A stretch of 64,000 nucleotides of DNA. Origin: an uncultured Odoribacter sp. GTDB taxonomy: Bacteria > Bacteroidota > Bacteroidia > Bacteroidales > Marinifilaceae. The DNA is taken from contig CAJUQA010000001.1 in the NCBI GenBank assembly GCA_910588375.1, forward strand, positions 186,001 to 250,000, written 5' to 3'. The notes beneath the pieces were generated by a model that was given only the letters and a program-made list of their open reading frames with translations, searched no databases and was not told where the DNA came from. The number at the start of each line of letters is the position of its first letter. The stretch's first letter is position 1. A program made the translations under genes and the position numbers. Below are positions 18,180 through 25,251 of the stretch, in pieces.

Positions 18180-19280
18180 TTAGTTCTTTAATTTACACAC
18201 TATGATACTGTGACCTTGTCCCAGATAATCATGTATAGTTTCTATTTCAAGGCCGGCTTTCTTGATAAGGCGTTTCATGTCCTCGGAATGATACATTTTA
18301 CTATTACCGTTTGCTATAGCTGTAAAATATAGGCTTGTGAGCGTAAGACACATAGATGCAGTTTCAAAGCGTTGTCTATCCCATAATGTTTCCATGACGA
18401 ATAAACGAGAGTTCGGATTCATCACCTTTGCGGCTTTACGAAGGATATCAACAATTTGCTCCTCGCTGAAACAGTCTAAGAATTGACTCATCCATACCGC
18501 ATCATAGGTCTTATCAGAGGGCATTTCTGATTTGGAATCAAGAAGATTGACGCCAAGACCATCAATCCGTTCCGCACCCTTTTCTCCAGCAATATTCTTC
18601 TTCATTAAGCCTATTTGCTGCGGAAGATCCAGAATCGTAACTTTTATTTCCTTGTCAAAATCTACACAGCGCATGGCCCAGCGGCCTGTATTGCCACCCA
18701 CGTCGAGAAGTGTCTTGGGGTGATGAGAGAAAACGATCTCAAGAGCTTGGTCAAAGGAATTGTCAGAATAGAAATGATCAAAACCAAACCAGCTATCTTG
18801 AATCTGCTTTGGTAGGGATGAAAGTCCCTCATAAACAGTGGGCCAATCCCCTAAGGTTTTCAATCCTTCTGGTTTTCCGTTCTTAAGAGCCTCGTCAAGA
18901 TTGAACCAGCCACGGTAATTTACGTCGTGGTTGAAATCGATATTTATCCGTGTCGCCGTGTCGTTGATTAAGAACCAGCCAGTCTTGGAGATAGTGAACT
19001 TGTTTGTCTCCGGATTCACAAGAACTATGCCAATGGACAAAGAGGCCTCAAGAAGACATTTGGAAGCATACTCGGAAATGTTCATAACCTTTGCAACTTC
19101 TTCAATGGTCAATCCTTCACTGGAATCTCGGAGAAGATCTAAGATTCCCCACTTCAGCATTATTCTGGCTGTCTGGAATATAACTGGACCGAACGCGATG
19201 AATTCCGCAAGACGTTGAGCATCGCGGGCGTTCATCTGTTCTTTAGTGTACCTTTTCTGTAAATCAGGAAATAAGTTCAT
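18180..19280 (-). CDS. SAM-dependent O-methyltransferase with winged-helix N-terminus
   Basis: 366 residues from MNLFPDLQKRY (ATG 19280); the longer frame upstream reads into the preceding gene. An N-terminal dimerisation/winged-helix region (LTIEEVAKVMNISEYASKCLLEA, about residues 60-82) precedes a class I methyltransferase with motif I LLDVGGNTGRWA and the later VTILDLPQQIG and YDAVWMSQFLD. This architecture is typical of small-molecule O-methyltransferases. Many aryl polyenes carry a methylated aryl ring, so methylation of the aryl head group is the likely reaction. No His general base was confirmed, so C-methylation is not excluded. Confidence 0.86.
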   Translation of the reverse strand: MNLFPDLQKRYTKEQMNARDAQRLAEFIAFGPVIFQTARIMLKWGILDLLRDSSEGLTIEEVAKVMNISEYASKCLLEASLSIGIVLVNPETNKFTISKTGWFLINDTATRINIDFNHDVNYRGWFNLDEALKNGKPEGLKTLGDWPTVYEGLSSLPKQIQDSWFGFDHFYSDNSFDQALEIVFSHHPKTLLDVGGNTGRWAMRCVDFDKEIKVTILDLPQQIGLMKKNIAGEKGAERIDGLGVNLLDSKSEMPSDKTYDAVWMSQFLDCFSEEQIVDILRKAAKVMNPNSRLFVMETLWDRQRFETASMCLTLTSLYFTAIANGNSKMYHSEDMKRLIKKAGLEIETIHDYLGQGHSIIVCKLKN

Positions 19281-19296
19281 TGTTCTTGTTATTTGC

Positions 19297-19830
19297 TTAC
19301 TTCTCCTTGTTGATTCGCTTTGCCAATTTCTTAGCAAAAACCTCGTAGGTTTCTTCAAGACCAAGGTTGTAGGTAAAACCGCTGCTTTCAAAGGAGTCCA
19401 GTTTAAGGACTGCAATTGTATTGCCTTTTTTGTCCAAAATGGTCATGGTTCCCCACAACTTTGTACCACATCCAGGTTTGAATGACATTATTTTTACATA
19501 AGTATCCATGTTGCTGATATTGAATGTAAAAGAATAGTCGGCTTCATCGGGGGTGCCTGTACATGAAAATTTTTTGCAATGTTCGTTAAACTCTCGAACG
19601 AATTCTTTCTGGTATTCAGGGATGTACTTGTCGGCATCTGCATACCTTTCGTCTTCACGAAGAGGCATCTTGTTGTCAAAAGTGCATTCATCCATATTGA
19701 TAACAACAGTAGCTTTACCACCTTTTGCTAAAGGAGCCAAGGAGCCTTTGATTACGATGATGTCATTGTTTGCCATTGCACAAAAACTTCCAAGGGCTGC
19801 GAAGAATAAAGTCAAAAGAATATTTTTCAT
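19297..19830 (-). CDS. Exported protein of unknown function within the pigment operon
   Basis: 177 residues with a signal peptide (ILLTLFFAALGSFCAMA, cleavage near AMANN). The mature part is a mixed alpha/beta protein with three Cys (CTF, CKKF, CTG) and a late GCGTKLWGTMTILDKKG strand pair. No known family is recognised. It lies 13 nt from the upstream ketosynthase and 16 nt from the methyltransferase, so it is co-transcribed. A periplasmic or outer-membrane role in pigment handling is a guess from context. Confidence 0.7.
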   Translation of the reverse strand: MKNILLTLFFAALGSFCAMANNDIIVIKGSLAPLAKGGKATVVINMDECTFDNKMPLREDERYADADKYIPEYQKEFVREFNEHCKKFSCTGTPDEADYSFTFNISNMDTYVKIMSFKPGCGTKLWGTMTILDKKGNTIAVLKLDSFESSGFTYNLGLEETYEVFAKKLAKRINKEK

Positions 19831-19843
19831 GTTGTTATGGTTT

Positions 19844-21070
19844 TTATATTGTTAATTTTTTTATAACTAATGCACTATTAGTTCCTCCAAACCCAAAAGA
19901 ATTTGAAAGGATTGTATTTAAGGGCATATTGATAGCTTCTTTTGCAATTTTCAATTTGGCAGCAGTTTCATCCGGATTATCAAGATTGATATTCGGCGCT
20001 ACAAATCCATTTTGCATCATAAGAATGCTATACACAACCTCACTGGCACCGGCCATCCAACATTCATGACCAGTCATGGATTTTGTGGAACTAATCCAAG
20101 CCTTCTTGCCGCCAAAAATTCTATCTAAGGCTATAGCCTCATACATGTCTCCTTGTTGGGTAGATGTGGCATGAGCATTGACATAATCAATTTCATCAGC
20201 AGTTACACCCGCATCATCCATCGCTCTACGCATGGCTTTTTCTGACCCCTCATCACTTGGTTGTGAAATGCCTCCGCCATTAGATGAAAATCCATAACCC
20301 ACTACCTCTGCAAGAATAGTCGCACCACGGGCAATAGCGTGCTCATAGTCTTCAAGAACGAGAGCGGCTGCTCCTCCACTTGGAATTAGTCCATCTCGAT
20401 CCTTATCAAAAGGACGTGAGGCTTTGGTCGGGTCATCCATTCTTGTGGAGAATGTGCCGAGAGCATCAAAAGATGACATTGAGTAGAAATTTGTTTCTTG
20501 AGCACCACCCGTTAGTACGACATTTTGAAGTCCTTGTTTAATCATCATATAACCGAGGCCGATGGAATGTGAGCCACTGGCACATGCGGCACTGATAGTC
20601 ATATTGATTCCCTTGAGATGGAAAATCGTGCTAAGGTTCATATTCACTGTCGAGTTCATCGACTGGAATATCGAACCTGAGCCAACAAGAGAAGAATCTC
20701 TCTTTTCTTTCATTGTCTCGTGTGCCTCGATTACCGCTTTTGCTGAAGAGTCATTTCCGAAAATAATGCCTACTTCATTTTCTTTTAGATAATCATCCGA
20801 AATGCCGGCTTGTTCGAAAGCCTCTTTAGAGGCCATAAACGCATATTCAGCCTCTTCGGACATTCCTACACGTTGACGGCGGTCAAGAACGCCTTTCAGT
20901 TTTGGGCGCTCTACGATACCGGTCAAGCCAGACCGATAACCATATTCGAAACGGGCCTCCTCTATTCCAATACCTGATTTACCTTGGTAAAGAGACTCCT
21001 TTACTTCTTCTTTATTTTTTCCGATACAGGACCAAATGCCCATGCCGGTAATAACAACTCTTCTGCTCAT
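19844..21070 (-). CDS. Beta-ketoacyl-ACP synthase (FabB/FabF-type, third)
   Basis: 408 residues. The nucleophile is Cys163 in ISAACASGSHSIG; the His motifs are NAHATSTQQGD and TGHECWMAGASE; the C-terminal motif is NSFGFGGTNSA. The canonical NAHGT is NAHAT here, a Gly-to-Ala change also found in FabB-type enzymes. Only 2 nt separate it from the ketoreductase gene. It is likely one of the two condensing enzymes of the polyene synthase (ApeR-like). Confidence 0.92.
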   Translation of the reverse strand: MSRRVVITGMGIWSCIGKNKEEVKESLYQGKSGIGIEEARFEYGYRSGLTGIVERPKLKGVLDRRQRVGMSEEAEYAFMASKEAFEQAGISDDYLKENEVGIIFGNDSSAKAVIEAHETMKEKRDSSLVGSGSIFQSMNSTVNMNLSTIFHLKGINMTISAACASGSHSIGLGYMMIKQGLQNVVLTGGAQETNFYSMSSFDALGTFSTRMDDPTKASRPFDKDRDGLIPSGGAAALVLEDYEHAIARGATILAEVVGYGFSSNGGGISQPSDEGSEKAMRRAMDDAGVTADEIDYVNAHATSTQQGDMYEAIALDRIFGGKKAWISSTKSMTGHECWMAGASEVVYSILMMQNGFVAPNINLDNPDETAAKLKIAKEAINMPLNTILSNSFGFGGTNSALVIKKLTI

Positions 21071-21072
21071 AT

Positions 21073-21798
21073 TTAATAAAGTCCTCCATTTATGGAGATG
21101 GTTTCTCCGGTGATGTATGACGAATCTTTAGAAGCAAGGAATGAAACAAGAGCTGCAACTTCTTCTGGTTCACCAAAACGTCCAAGAGGAATTTGTTTTT
21201 TCAATGTGGATTCATCAAGGTCTTTTGTCATATCTGATTTGATAAATCCGGGTGCAATGGCATTGACTGTTACTTTTCGTGCTGCCACTTCTTGCGCAAG
21301 AGCTTTGGTCGCTCCAATCAGAGCGGCTTTGGCTGCAGAATAGTTTGCTTGGCCGGGGAGTCCTTTTAGTCCTGAGAGTGAGGCGATATTAATGATGCGA
21401 CCAAATTTCTTCGTTAACATCCCCTTCAACACTCGACGAGTCACATAGAAAAAACCGTCAAGAGTAGTGTTGATAACCTTATGCCATTGCTCAGATTGCA
21501 TAAAAATCATGAGATTGTCTTCCCTGATTCCGGCATTGTTTACCAATACTGTAATTTGGTCATTGGGATGGGCGTCTTCCCATTTTTCCAAAGCCGCATC
21601 AACAGACTTCTCAGAACTGACATCAAATGGAAGCAAATCAGCAATTCCTCCGTTCGCTCTGATTTCCTCTGCTACACGGATTGCCGCTTCCTCGTTGGAA
21701 CGATAATTGATGATGACAGCTAATTCCGGAGAGGTAAGTCGTTTTGCTATGGAGGCTCCCAAACCACGCGAGCCGCCTGTCACTAATGCGTAGTTCAT
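21073..21798 (-). CDS. 3-oxoacyl-ACP reductase, FabG-type (ApeQ-like)
   Basis: 241-residue short-chain dehydrogenase. The NADP(H)-binding TGGSRGLGASIAKRL motif is at the N-terminus, NNAG is at about residues 87-90, and the catalytic residues are in SLSGLKGLPGQANYSAAKAA (Ser, Tyr-X3-Lys). It reduces the 3-oxoacyl-ACP made by the ketosynthases. Its ATG overlaps the stop of the ammonia-lyase gene by 4 nt (ATGA). Confidence 0.93.
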   Translation of the reverse strand: MNYALVTGGSRGLGASIAKRLTSPELAVIINYRSNEEAAIRVAEEIRANGGIADLLPFDVSSEKSVDAALEKWEDAHPNDQITVLVNNAGIREDNLMIFMQSEQWHKVINTTLDGFFYVTRRVLKGMLTKKFGRIINIASLSGLKGLPGQANYSAAKAALIGATKALAQEVAARKVTVNAIAPGFIKSDMTKDLDESTLKKQIPLGRFGEPEEVAALVSFLASKDSSYITGETISINGGLY

Positions 21799-23318
21799 GC
21801 GTTCAAGTATTTTATGATGTTGGAGCGGAGATATTGCTCCGTCTCTGCAATCTCGTTATAAAATGGAGTATCTTCGACAAACTTGGGACAGATGGCGCGA
21901 ATCGCATCATACTGCTCTTTTGTTTTAGGAGAGAGTTTCTCTGCTAAATCAAGACAATCGGTGGCCTGTGCAAGAGCAATAAAAAGAATGGACATTACCT
22001 GATAGGCATTGTCTATAACCTTTTTACATAATAATGCACTGTTGGTTCCCATGCTTACTATATCCTGATTGTCATTGTTGTTCGGAATACTGTGCACATA
22101 GTTTGGCATTGCCAGCGTTTGGCATTCGGCGGTGGTCGAAGTTGCTGTAAACTGACAGGCTTGCATACCATAGTTCAAGCCGAGCGTGCCCATATTGAGA
22201 AACGGAGGTAGTATGCCGTTAATGCGATCATGGAAAAGATAGTTGAGTTGGCGTTCTGCGGTCATAACCAGACGCACCATTGCAACTTTCACCTTGTCCG
22301 CCTCTAGCGAAATGTAGTCGCCATGGAAGTTGCCTCCATGTGTTATATTATTGCTGGTGTAATTTATAATGGGATTATCACAAGCTGAGTTAATCTCATT
22401 TTGAAGAACCTCTGATGCGTTACGAAGGGTATCGTATATCGGACCATAAATCTGAGGTATGCATCTCAGAGAGTAGTATGCCTGCACTTTGTGCTCGAAG
22501 TAGGTGGTTTGATTTTTGGCTGGGTCGTATAGCTCATGCTCTCTCTTCTGAAGATGCTTGCTACCCTCACTAACTTCGCGCAACCATCTGGCAATGACTT
22601 GCTGCCCGGGTTGCCGACGGCATTCATTCTCTTCAACGGACATATAGTCATCGAAAGAGTCTGCAATCTCATTTATCCATGCACCGGCAATCGTGCCATA
22701 TTTGAGAAGATTTTCAGCGTAATATTGGTTCACGATAGAGATTCCGGTCATGACGGACGTGCCATTTGTGACAGACAAACCTTCGCGGATATAGATTTCC
22801 ATAGGTTTCAGATCCTCTTTTCCCATAACGTCGGCGGTAGGAAGCCATTTTCCTTTATAATGTACCTTGCCTTCCCCAATTAGGCAAAGTGCTATATGGG
22901 CGAGTTGAACGAGGTCTCCACTTGCCCCGACACTCCCATGTTGAGGAATGAATGGATAAATTCCCCTGTTGACAAACTCTTGCAGCAAGATTATTACAGA
23001 AGGATGGATGCCGGAACGGGCCTGCAAAAAAGTACCAATACGTGCCAACATGGCAGATTTTACCTCAATATCGGATAAAGGCTCACCAGCTCCGGTGGCA
23101 TGACTGCGTATGATATTATATTGCAATTCTTTAAGGTGTTCGTCACTAACACGCCATTGAGCCATCGGGCCGAACCCGGTGTTAATGCCATAGATAACTT
23201 TTTCCTTGACAAATCCTTTTAAGAAGTCATAGCATAATACGACATTATCCATTTCTGTTTTGGGAATGGATAATGACAGACCATTGAACAATATTTTGTA
23301 GATGTCTGATAATTTCAT
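21795..23318 (-). CDS. Aromatic amino acid ammonia-lyase (HAL/PAL/TAL family), probably tyrosine-specific
   Basis: 507 residues from MKLSDIYKIL (ATG 23318); a longer frame upstream would cross the likely promoter leader. Residues 132-134 (Ala-Ser-Gly in GSVGASGDLVQLAH) form the self-generated MIO cofactor. YGINTGFGP near residue 43 and NPIINYTSNNITHGGNFHG in the second half are family hallmarks. The enzyme removes ammonia from histidine, phenylalanine or tyrosine. The selectivity loop reads RSHATG, with Ser-His as in histidine enzymes, so specificity is not decided by that site. The cluster context argues for tyrosine and a 4-coumarate starter. It is the first gene of the operon. Confidence 0.9.
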   Translation of the reverse strand: MKLSDIYKILFNGLSLSIPKTEMDNVVLCYDFLKGFVKEKVIYGINTGFGPMAQWRVSDEHLKELQYNIIRSHATGAGEPLSDIEVKSAMLARIGTFLQARSGIHPSVIILLQEFVNRGIYPFIPQHGSVGASGDLVQLAHIALCLIGEGKVHYKGKWLPTADVMGKEDLKPMEIYIREGLSVTNGTSVMTGISIVNQYYAENLLKYGTIAGAWINEIADSFDDYMSVEENECRRQPGQQVIARWLREVSEGSKHLQKREHELYDPAKNQTTYFEHKVQAYYSLRCIPQIYGPIYDTLRNASEVLQNEINSACDNPIINYTSNNITHGGNFHGDYISLEADKVKVAMVRLVMTAERQLNYLFHDRINGILPPFLNMGTLGLNYGMQACQFTATSTTAECQTLAMPNYVHSIPNNNDNQDIVSMGTNSALLCKKVIDNAYQVMSILFIALAQATDCLDLAEKLSPKTKEQYDAIRAICPKFVEDTPFYNEIAETEQYLRSNIIKYLNA

Positions 23319-23367
23319 TGATGTTGTAATCAGTCTATTACTATCTGATGGACGCACTTTATGGGTG

Positions 23368-23375
23368 CAAAGATA
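23368..23375 (-). promoter_or_regulatory. Bacteroidetes -7 box of the pigment operon
   Basis: On the minus strand this reads TATCTTTG followed by C, a perfect TAnnTTTG box, 49 nt before the ammonia-lyase ATG. No clear -33 TTTG is seen at the usual spacing. It is the only good candidate between the operon head and the att site. Confidence 0.6.
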
Positions 23376-23496
23376 TAATTTTTATACGTAAGAATAATAA
23401 GTCGAAAATTTTTAATGCTATGGGGGGATATTTTCTATTGATCTGAAAAAATGAGTATCCTATCTGTTGCTGACGTCACACTATCGTATTCATGTG

Positions 23497-23563
23497 TTTT
23501 AGTTAGCTAAAACATAGCTAAAACAACTTGCTAACCCCCCCCCTAAAATCAGGGGGAAAAAAA
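23497..23563. other. Gap between pigment operon and att core: short hairpins and G/C run
   Basis: Holds GTTTTAG-TTA-GCTAAAAC (hairpin, 23497-23514), a repeated TAGCTAAAACA, and a CCCCCT-AAAATC-AGGGGG hairpin inside a run of ten C (23535-23556). No gene is seen. The last hairpin follows the U-tract of the left tRNA-like terminator and may be a backup terminator. Confidence 0.5.
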
Positions 23564-23646
23564 CAGCTACTTTCGTAACTGCTTCATTTTTAGTGGTCCC
23601 ACTTGGGCTTGAACCAAGGACCCCCTGATTATGAGTCAGGTGCTCT
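23564..23646. repeat. Left attachment repeat (attL), 83 bp
   Basis: Base-for-base identical to 37745-37827. It contains the anticodon arm, T arm and acceptor 3' strand of the tRNA plus downstream sequence. Identity stops in the D stem (TGCTCT then CTTC here, AACC on the right), which places the crossover somewhere inside the repeat. Confidence 0.92.
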
Positions 23647-23698
23647 CTTCGGCAGTCAAAAGCTGCGTTTTCTCCTGCTACCGCTGAGCTATAGGACT
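23594..23698 (-). pseudogene. tRNA(CAT)-like sequence with 31-nt larger D-loop
   Basis: Read on the minus strand it has an acceptor-like 5' end AGTCCTA, the D-stem halves GCTC and GAGC, the anticodon loop CTCATAA, a normal T arm and 3' TGGGACCA. Between the D-stem halves are 40 nt instead of the 9 in the intact copy at 37775-37848, and the insert can fold (GCAG...AAAA...TTTT...CTGC). Position 1 is A instead of G and cannot pair with C72. The 3' half is the displaced chromosomal end; the 5' half is element sequence that mimics the tRNA. It is probably not a working tRNA. Confidence 0.75.
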
Positions 23699-24001
23699 TT
23701 TCACAGTTATCTCTTTTTATTTTGGTTGACGTCTTGGTTGATGTCAATGTCAATTTTGACTTGATTAATACTATGGTTATTTCTCTCTTTTAATATCTCA
23801 AATATACTCAATATTTCTTCATAGGCAATCATATTTAAAGGTTCTACATCCAGCGTATCGTAATGGAGCAATAAAATACTTGCTCTATCCACGTCTGTAT
23901 TTATGTATTTGGGATTGGTGAATAATTCTTGAAAAGGGGTATATAACTAAAATTACAGTATATTTTTCACCACCAATAAAAACAATATTATTATACTCCA
24001 A
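23699..24001. other. Left-end region of element: possible gene remnant and spacer repeat copy C
   Basis: Apart from the 12-bp repeats, a minus-strand frame stays open from about 23940 to 23707 (products include ILLLHYDTLDVEP and AYEEILSIFEILKER). It has no convincing start and its end runs through the recombinase repeats, so it may be the truncated tail of a lost gene. Bases 23908-23985 are a diverged copy of the spacer repeat also found at 30414 and 31223. Confidence 0.45.
23719..23741 (+). repeat. Left copy of 12-bp repeats, candidate recombinase arm sites
   Basis: Contains TTGGTTGACGTC followed directly by TTGGTTGATGTC. The same 23 bases, from ATTTTGG to GGTTGA, recur at 37678-37700 just inside the right end. 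Equal placement near both ends suggests binding sites for the integrase arm domain or an excision factor. Confidence 0.55.
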
Positions 24002-24346
24002 TTATTTTTCTTGACAGTATAACTCTATTTTTTCTTTAAATGGTTTTAGGTCTGTTTGTATGGAAGCCCAAACAATTTCATCCTTGATTTGATAATAGCC
24101 GTGTACCAATACATGGCGCATGCCGATGACTGTATTCCATTCAACATCGGGATGATTGGCTCTAAATTCTTTCGTAAGTAAATAAGCGGCTTCCCCTATA
24201 ATTTCCAAATTTTTGATAACAGCAAACCGAAGGATTTTATTTGATTTATATTCTTCAAAGGTAATTCCTTGGGTAAACTCAAAGAGATTGTCTATAGCTT
24301 CCAATATATGGAGCAATCTTGTCTTATCCTTAGGCTTCTCTCTCAT
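24002..24346 (-). CDS. hepT: HepT-like HEPN RNase toxin (DUF86)
   Basis: 114 residues, all-helical, with the HEPN ribonuclease motif Rx4HxY as RHVLVHGY (Arg77, His82, Tyr84). HepT cleaves RNA, reportedly tRNA in studied systems, and is silenced when its nucleotidyltransferase partner adds AMP to the motif tyrosine. Here the tyrosine is present, so that mode of control is possible. Its start overlaps the stop of the mntA-like gene by 17 nt. The pair lies at the left end of the integrated element. Confidence 0.88.
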   Translation of the reverse strand: MREKPKDKTRLLHILEAIDNLFEFTQGITFEEYKSNKILRFAVIKNLEIIGEAAYLLTKEFRANHPDVEWNTVIGMRHVLVHGYYQIKDEIVWASIQTDLKPFKEKIELYCQEK

Positions 24347-24626
24347 AAATCAGAATTTTATCCTGTTCTGCGGATTCTTTTGCAAAATCTTTCAATTGCC
24401 CTTCTTCGACTAAATCAATCTTTATATGCAACAACTCTTGTAAGGCATTACTAATGCTTATATACTTGAAAAGAGTGATATTAGTATTTTTTGCGAAACG
24501 TACTAAAATATCCATGTCACTATCTTTTGTTTCCTCTCCACGTGAATAGGAACCAAATACCCATGCTTTTTCAATAGGCTGAAGACGGAAAAAGTTTTGT
24601 AATTTATGGATAATAGCCTGTTTCAT
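24330..24626 (-). CDS. mntA: MntA-like minimal nucleotidyltransferase antitoxin
   Basis: 98 residues from MKQAIIHKLQ (ATG 24626); an upstream TTG would put the start inside the -7 box at 24642-24649 (TATATTTG on the minus strand). The nucleotidyltransferase signature is VFGSYSRG followed by DSDMDIL, giving Gly-Ser and the Asp pair needed for metal binding. MntA modifies the tyrosine of HepT with AMP. The leader from the -7 box is very short, below 10 nt. Confidence 0.88.
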   Translation of the reverse strand: MKQAIIHKLQNFFRLQPIEKAWVFGSYSRGEETKDSDMDILVRFAKNTNITLFKYISISNALQELLHIKIDLVEEGQLKDFAKESAEQDKILIYEREA

Positions 24627-24721
24627 AGCTTCCTGTTTTTGCAAATATAAGAATAATTCAATACATAAAAAATCAGCAAGCGGTGAAACTTGCTAACCTT
24701 TACTTTAGAACTCAAATAATA

Positions 24722-25162
24722 CTAATTTCGTGTCCTATTTAATTTTTCTTGAAATTTTTGTTTCGGTTGTAGAATTGCGGTTAGTTCATCTAAAATAATA
24801 ACTGCATTAGGATGATAATGTTTGTACTGCTCTTTTGTTATTATTGCGTTTTGATGTACAATTTTGTTACGAACTTTCCATAAACAATTTTTGTTTTTAC
24901 TGAATATTATATCTAAAGCATCATTATTTAATTTTTTCAAGAAACCCCATTTGGTATTAAGTTTTTCTGGATATTTTTCTTTAATATCATCATAATAATG
25001 GAGTAACTTTAATGTTGCTTCAATTCTATTCCAAATATTTAGAATAGCATAACCATATTCTCCATATCCGTTTAATGCTTGAACTCTTATGGGATACGAT
25101 AATGCAGTATTTTGTAAAAATTTAAATGCTTCTACAGCTTTTGAAGCTAATTTTTTAGCCAT
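24722..25162 (-). CDS. HEPN-like protein of unknown role
   Basis: 146 residues, helical, with a KVRNKIVHQN segment that fits the HEPN Rx4H motif (Arg98, His103). No other family feature is recognised. It lies 95 nt upstream of the mntA/hepT pair on the same strand and 89 nt downstream of the LRR gene. HEPN proteins with this motif are often RNases in defence or toxin systems. No antitoxin partner is obvious for it, unless it shares MntA; that idea is speculation. Confidence 0.6.
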   Translation of the reverse strand: MAKKLASKAVEAFKFLQNTALSYPIRVQALNGYGEYGYAILNIWNRIEATLKLLHYYDDIKEKYPEKLNTKWGFLKKLNNDALDIIFSKNKNCLWKVRNKIVHQNAIITKEQYKHYHPNAVIILDELTAILQPKQKFQEKLNRTRN

Positions 25163-25184
25163 ATCTTCAAATTTTTAAAATTCA

Positions 25185-25210
25185 CCACTCCCAACACGAA
25201 AGCATCAGGA
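25185..25210 (-). terminator. Possible hairpin terminator after LRR gene
   Basis: CACTCC and GGAGTG form a 6-bp stem with a 13-16-nt loop in the space after the LRR stop codon. On the minus strand it is followed by an A/T-rich tract rather than a clean U-run, so the call is weak. Confidence 0.35.
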
Positions 25211-25251
25211 GTGATGAAAAGGTTTATAATTTAATTGTTTATTTGTTAATT

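Noticed and set aside
23535..23556. Run of ten C with AGGGGG considered as a phase-variable tract
   Set aside because: It is outside any gene and not in a promoter spacer, so slippage would not change an obvious product.
23499..23753. 84-codon minus-strand frame
   Set aside because: It runs through the tRNA-like sequence, terminators and recombinase repeats, so it cannot be a gene.
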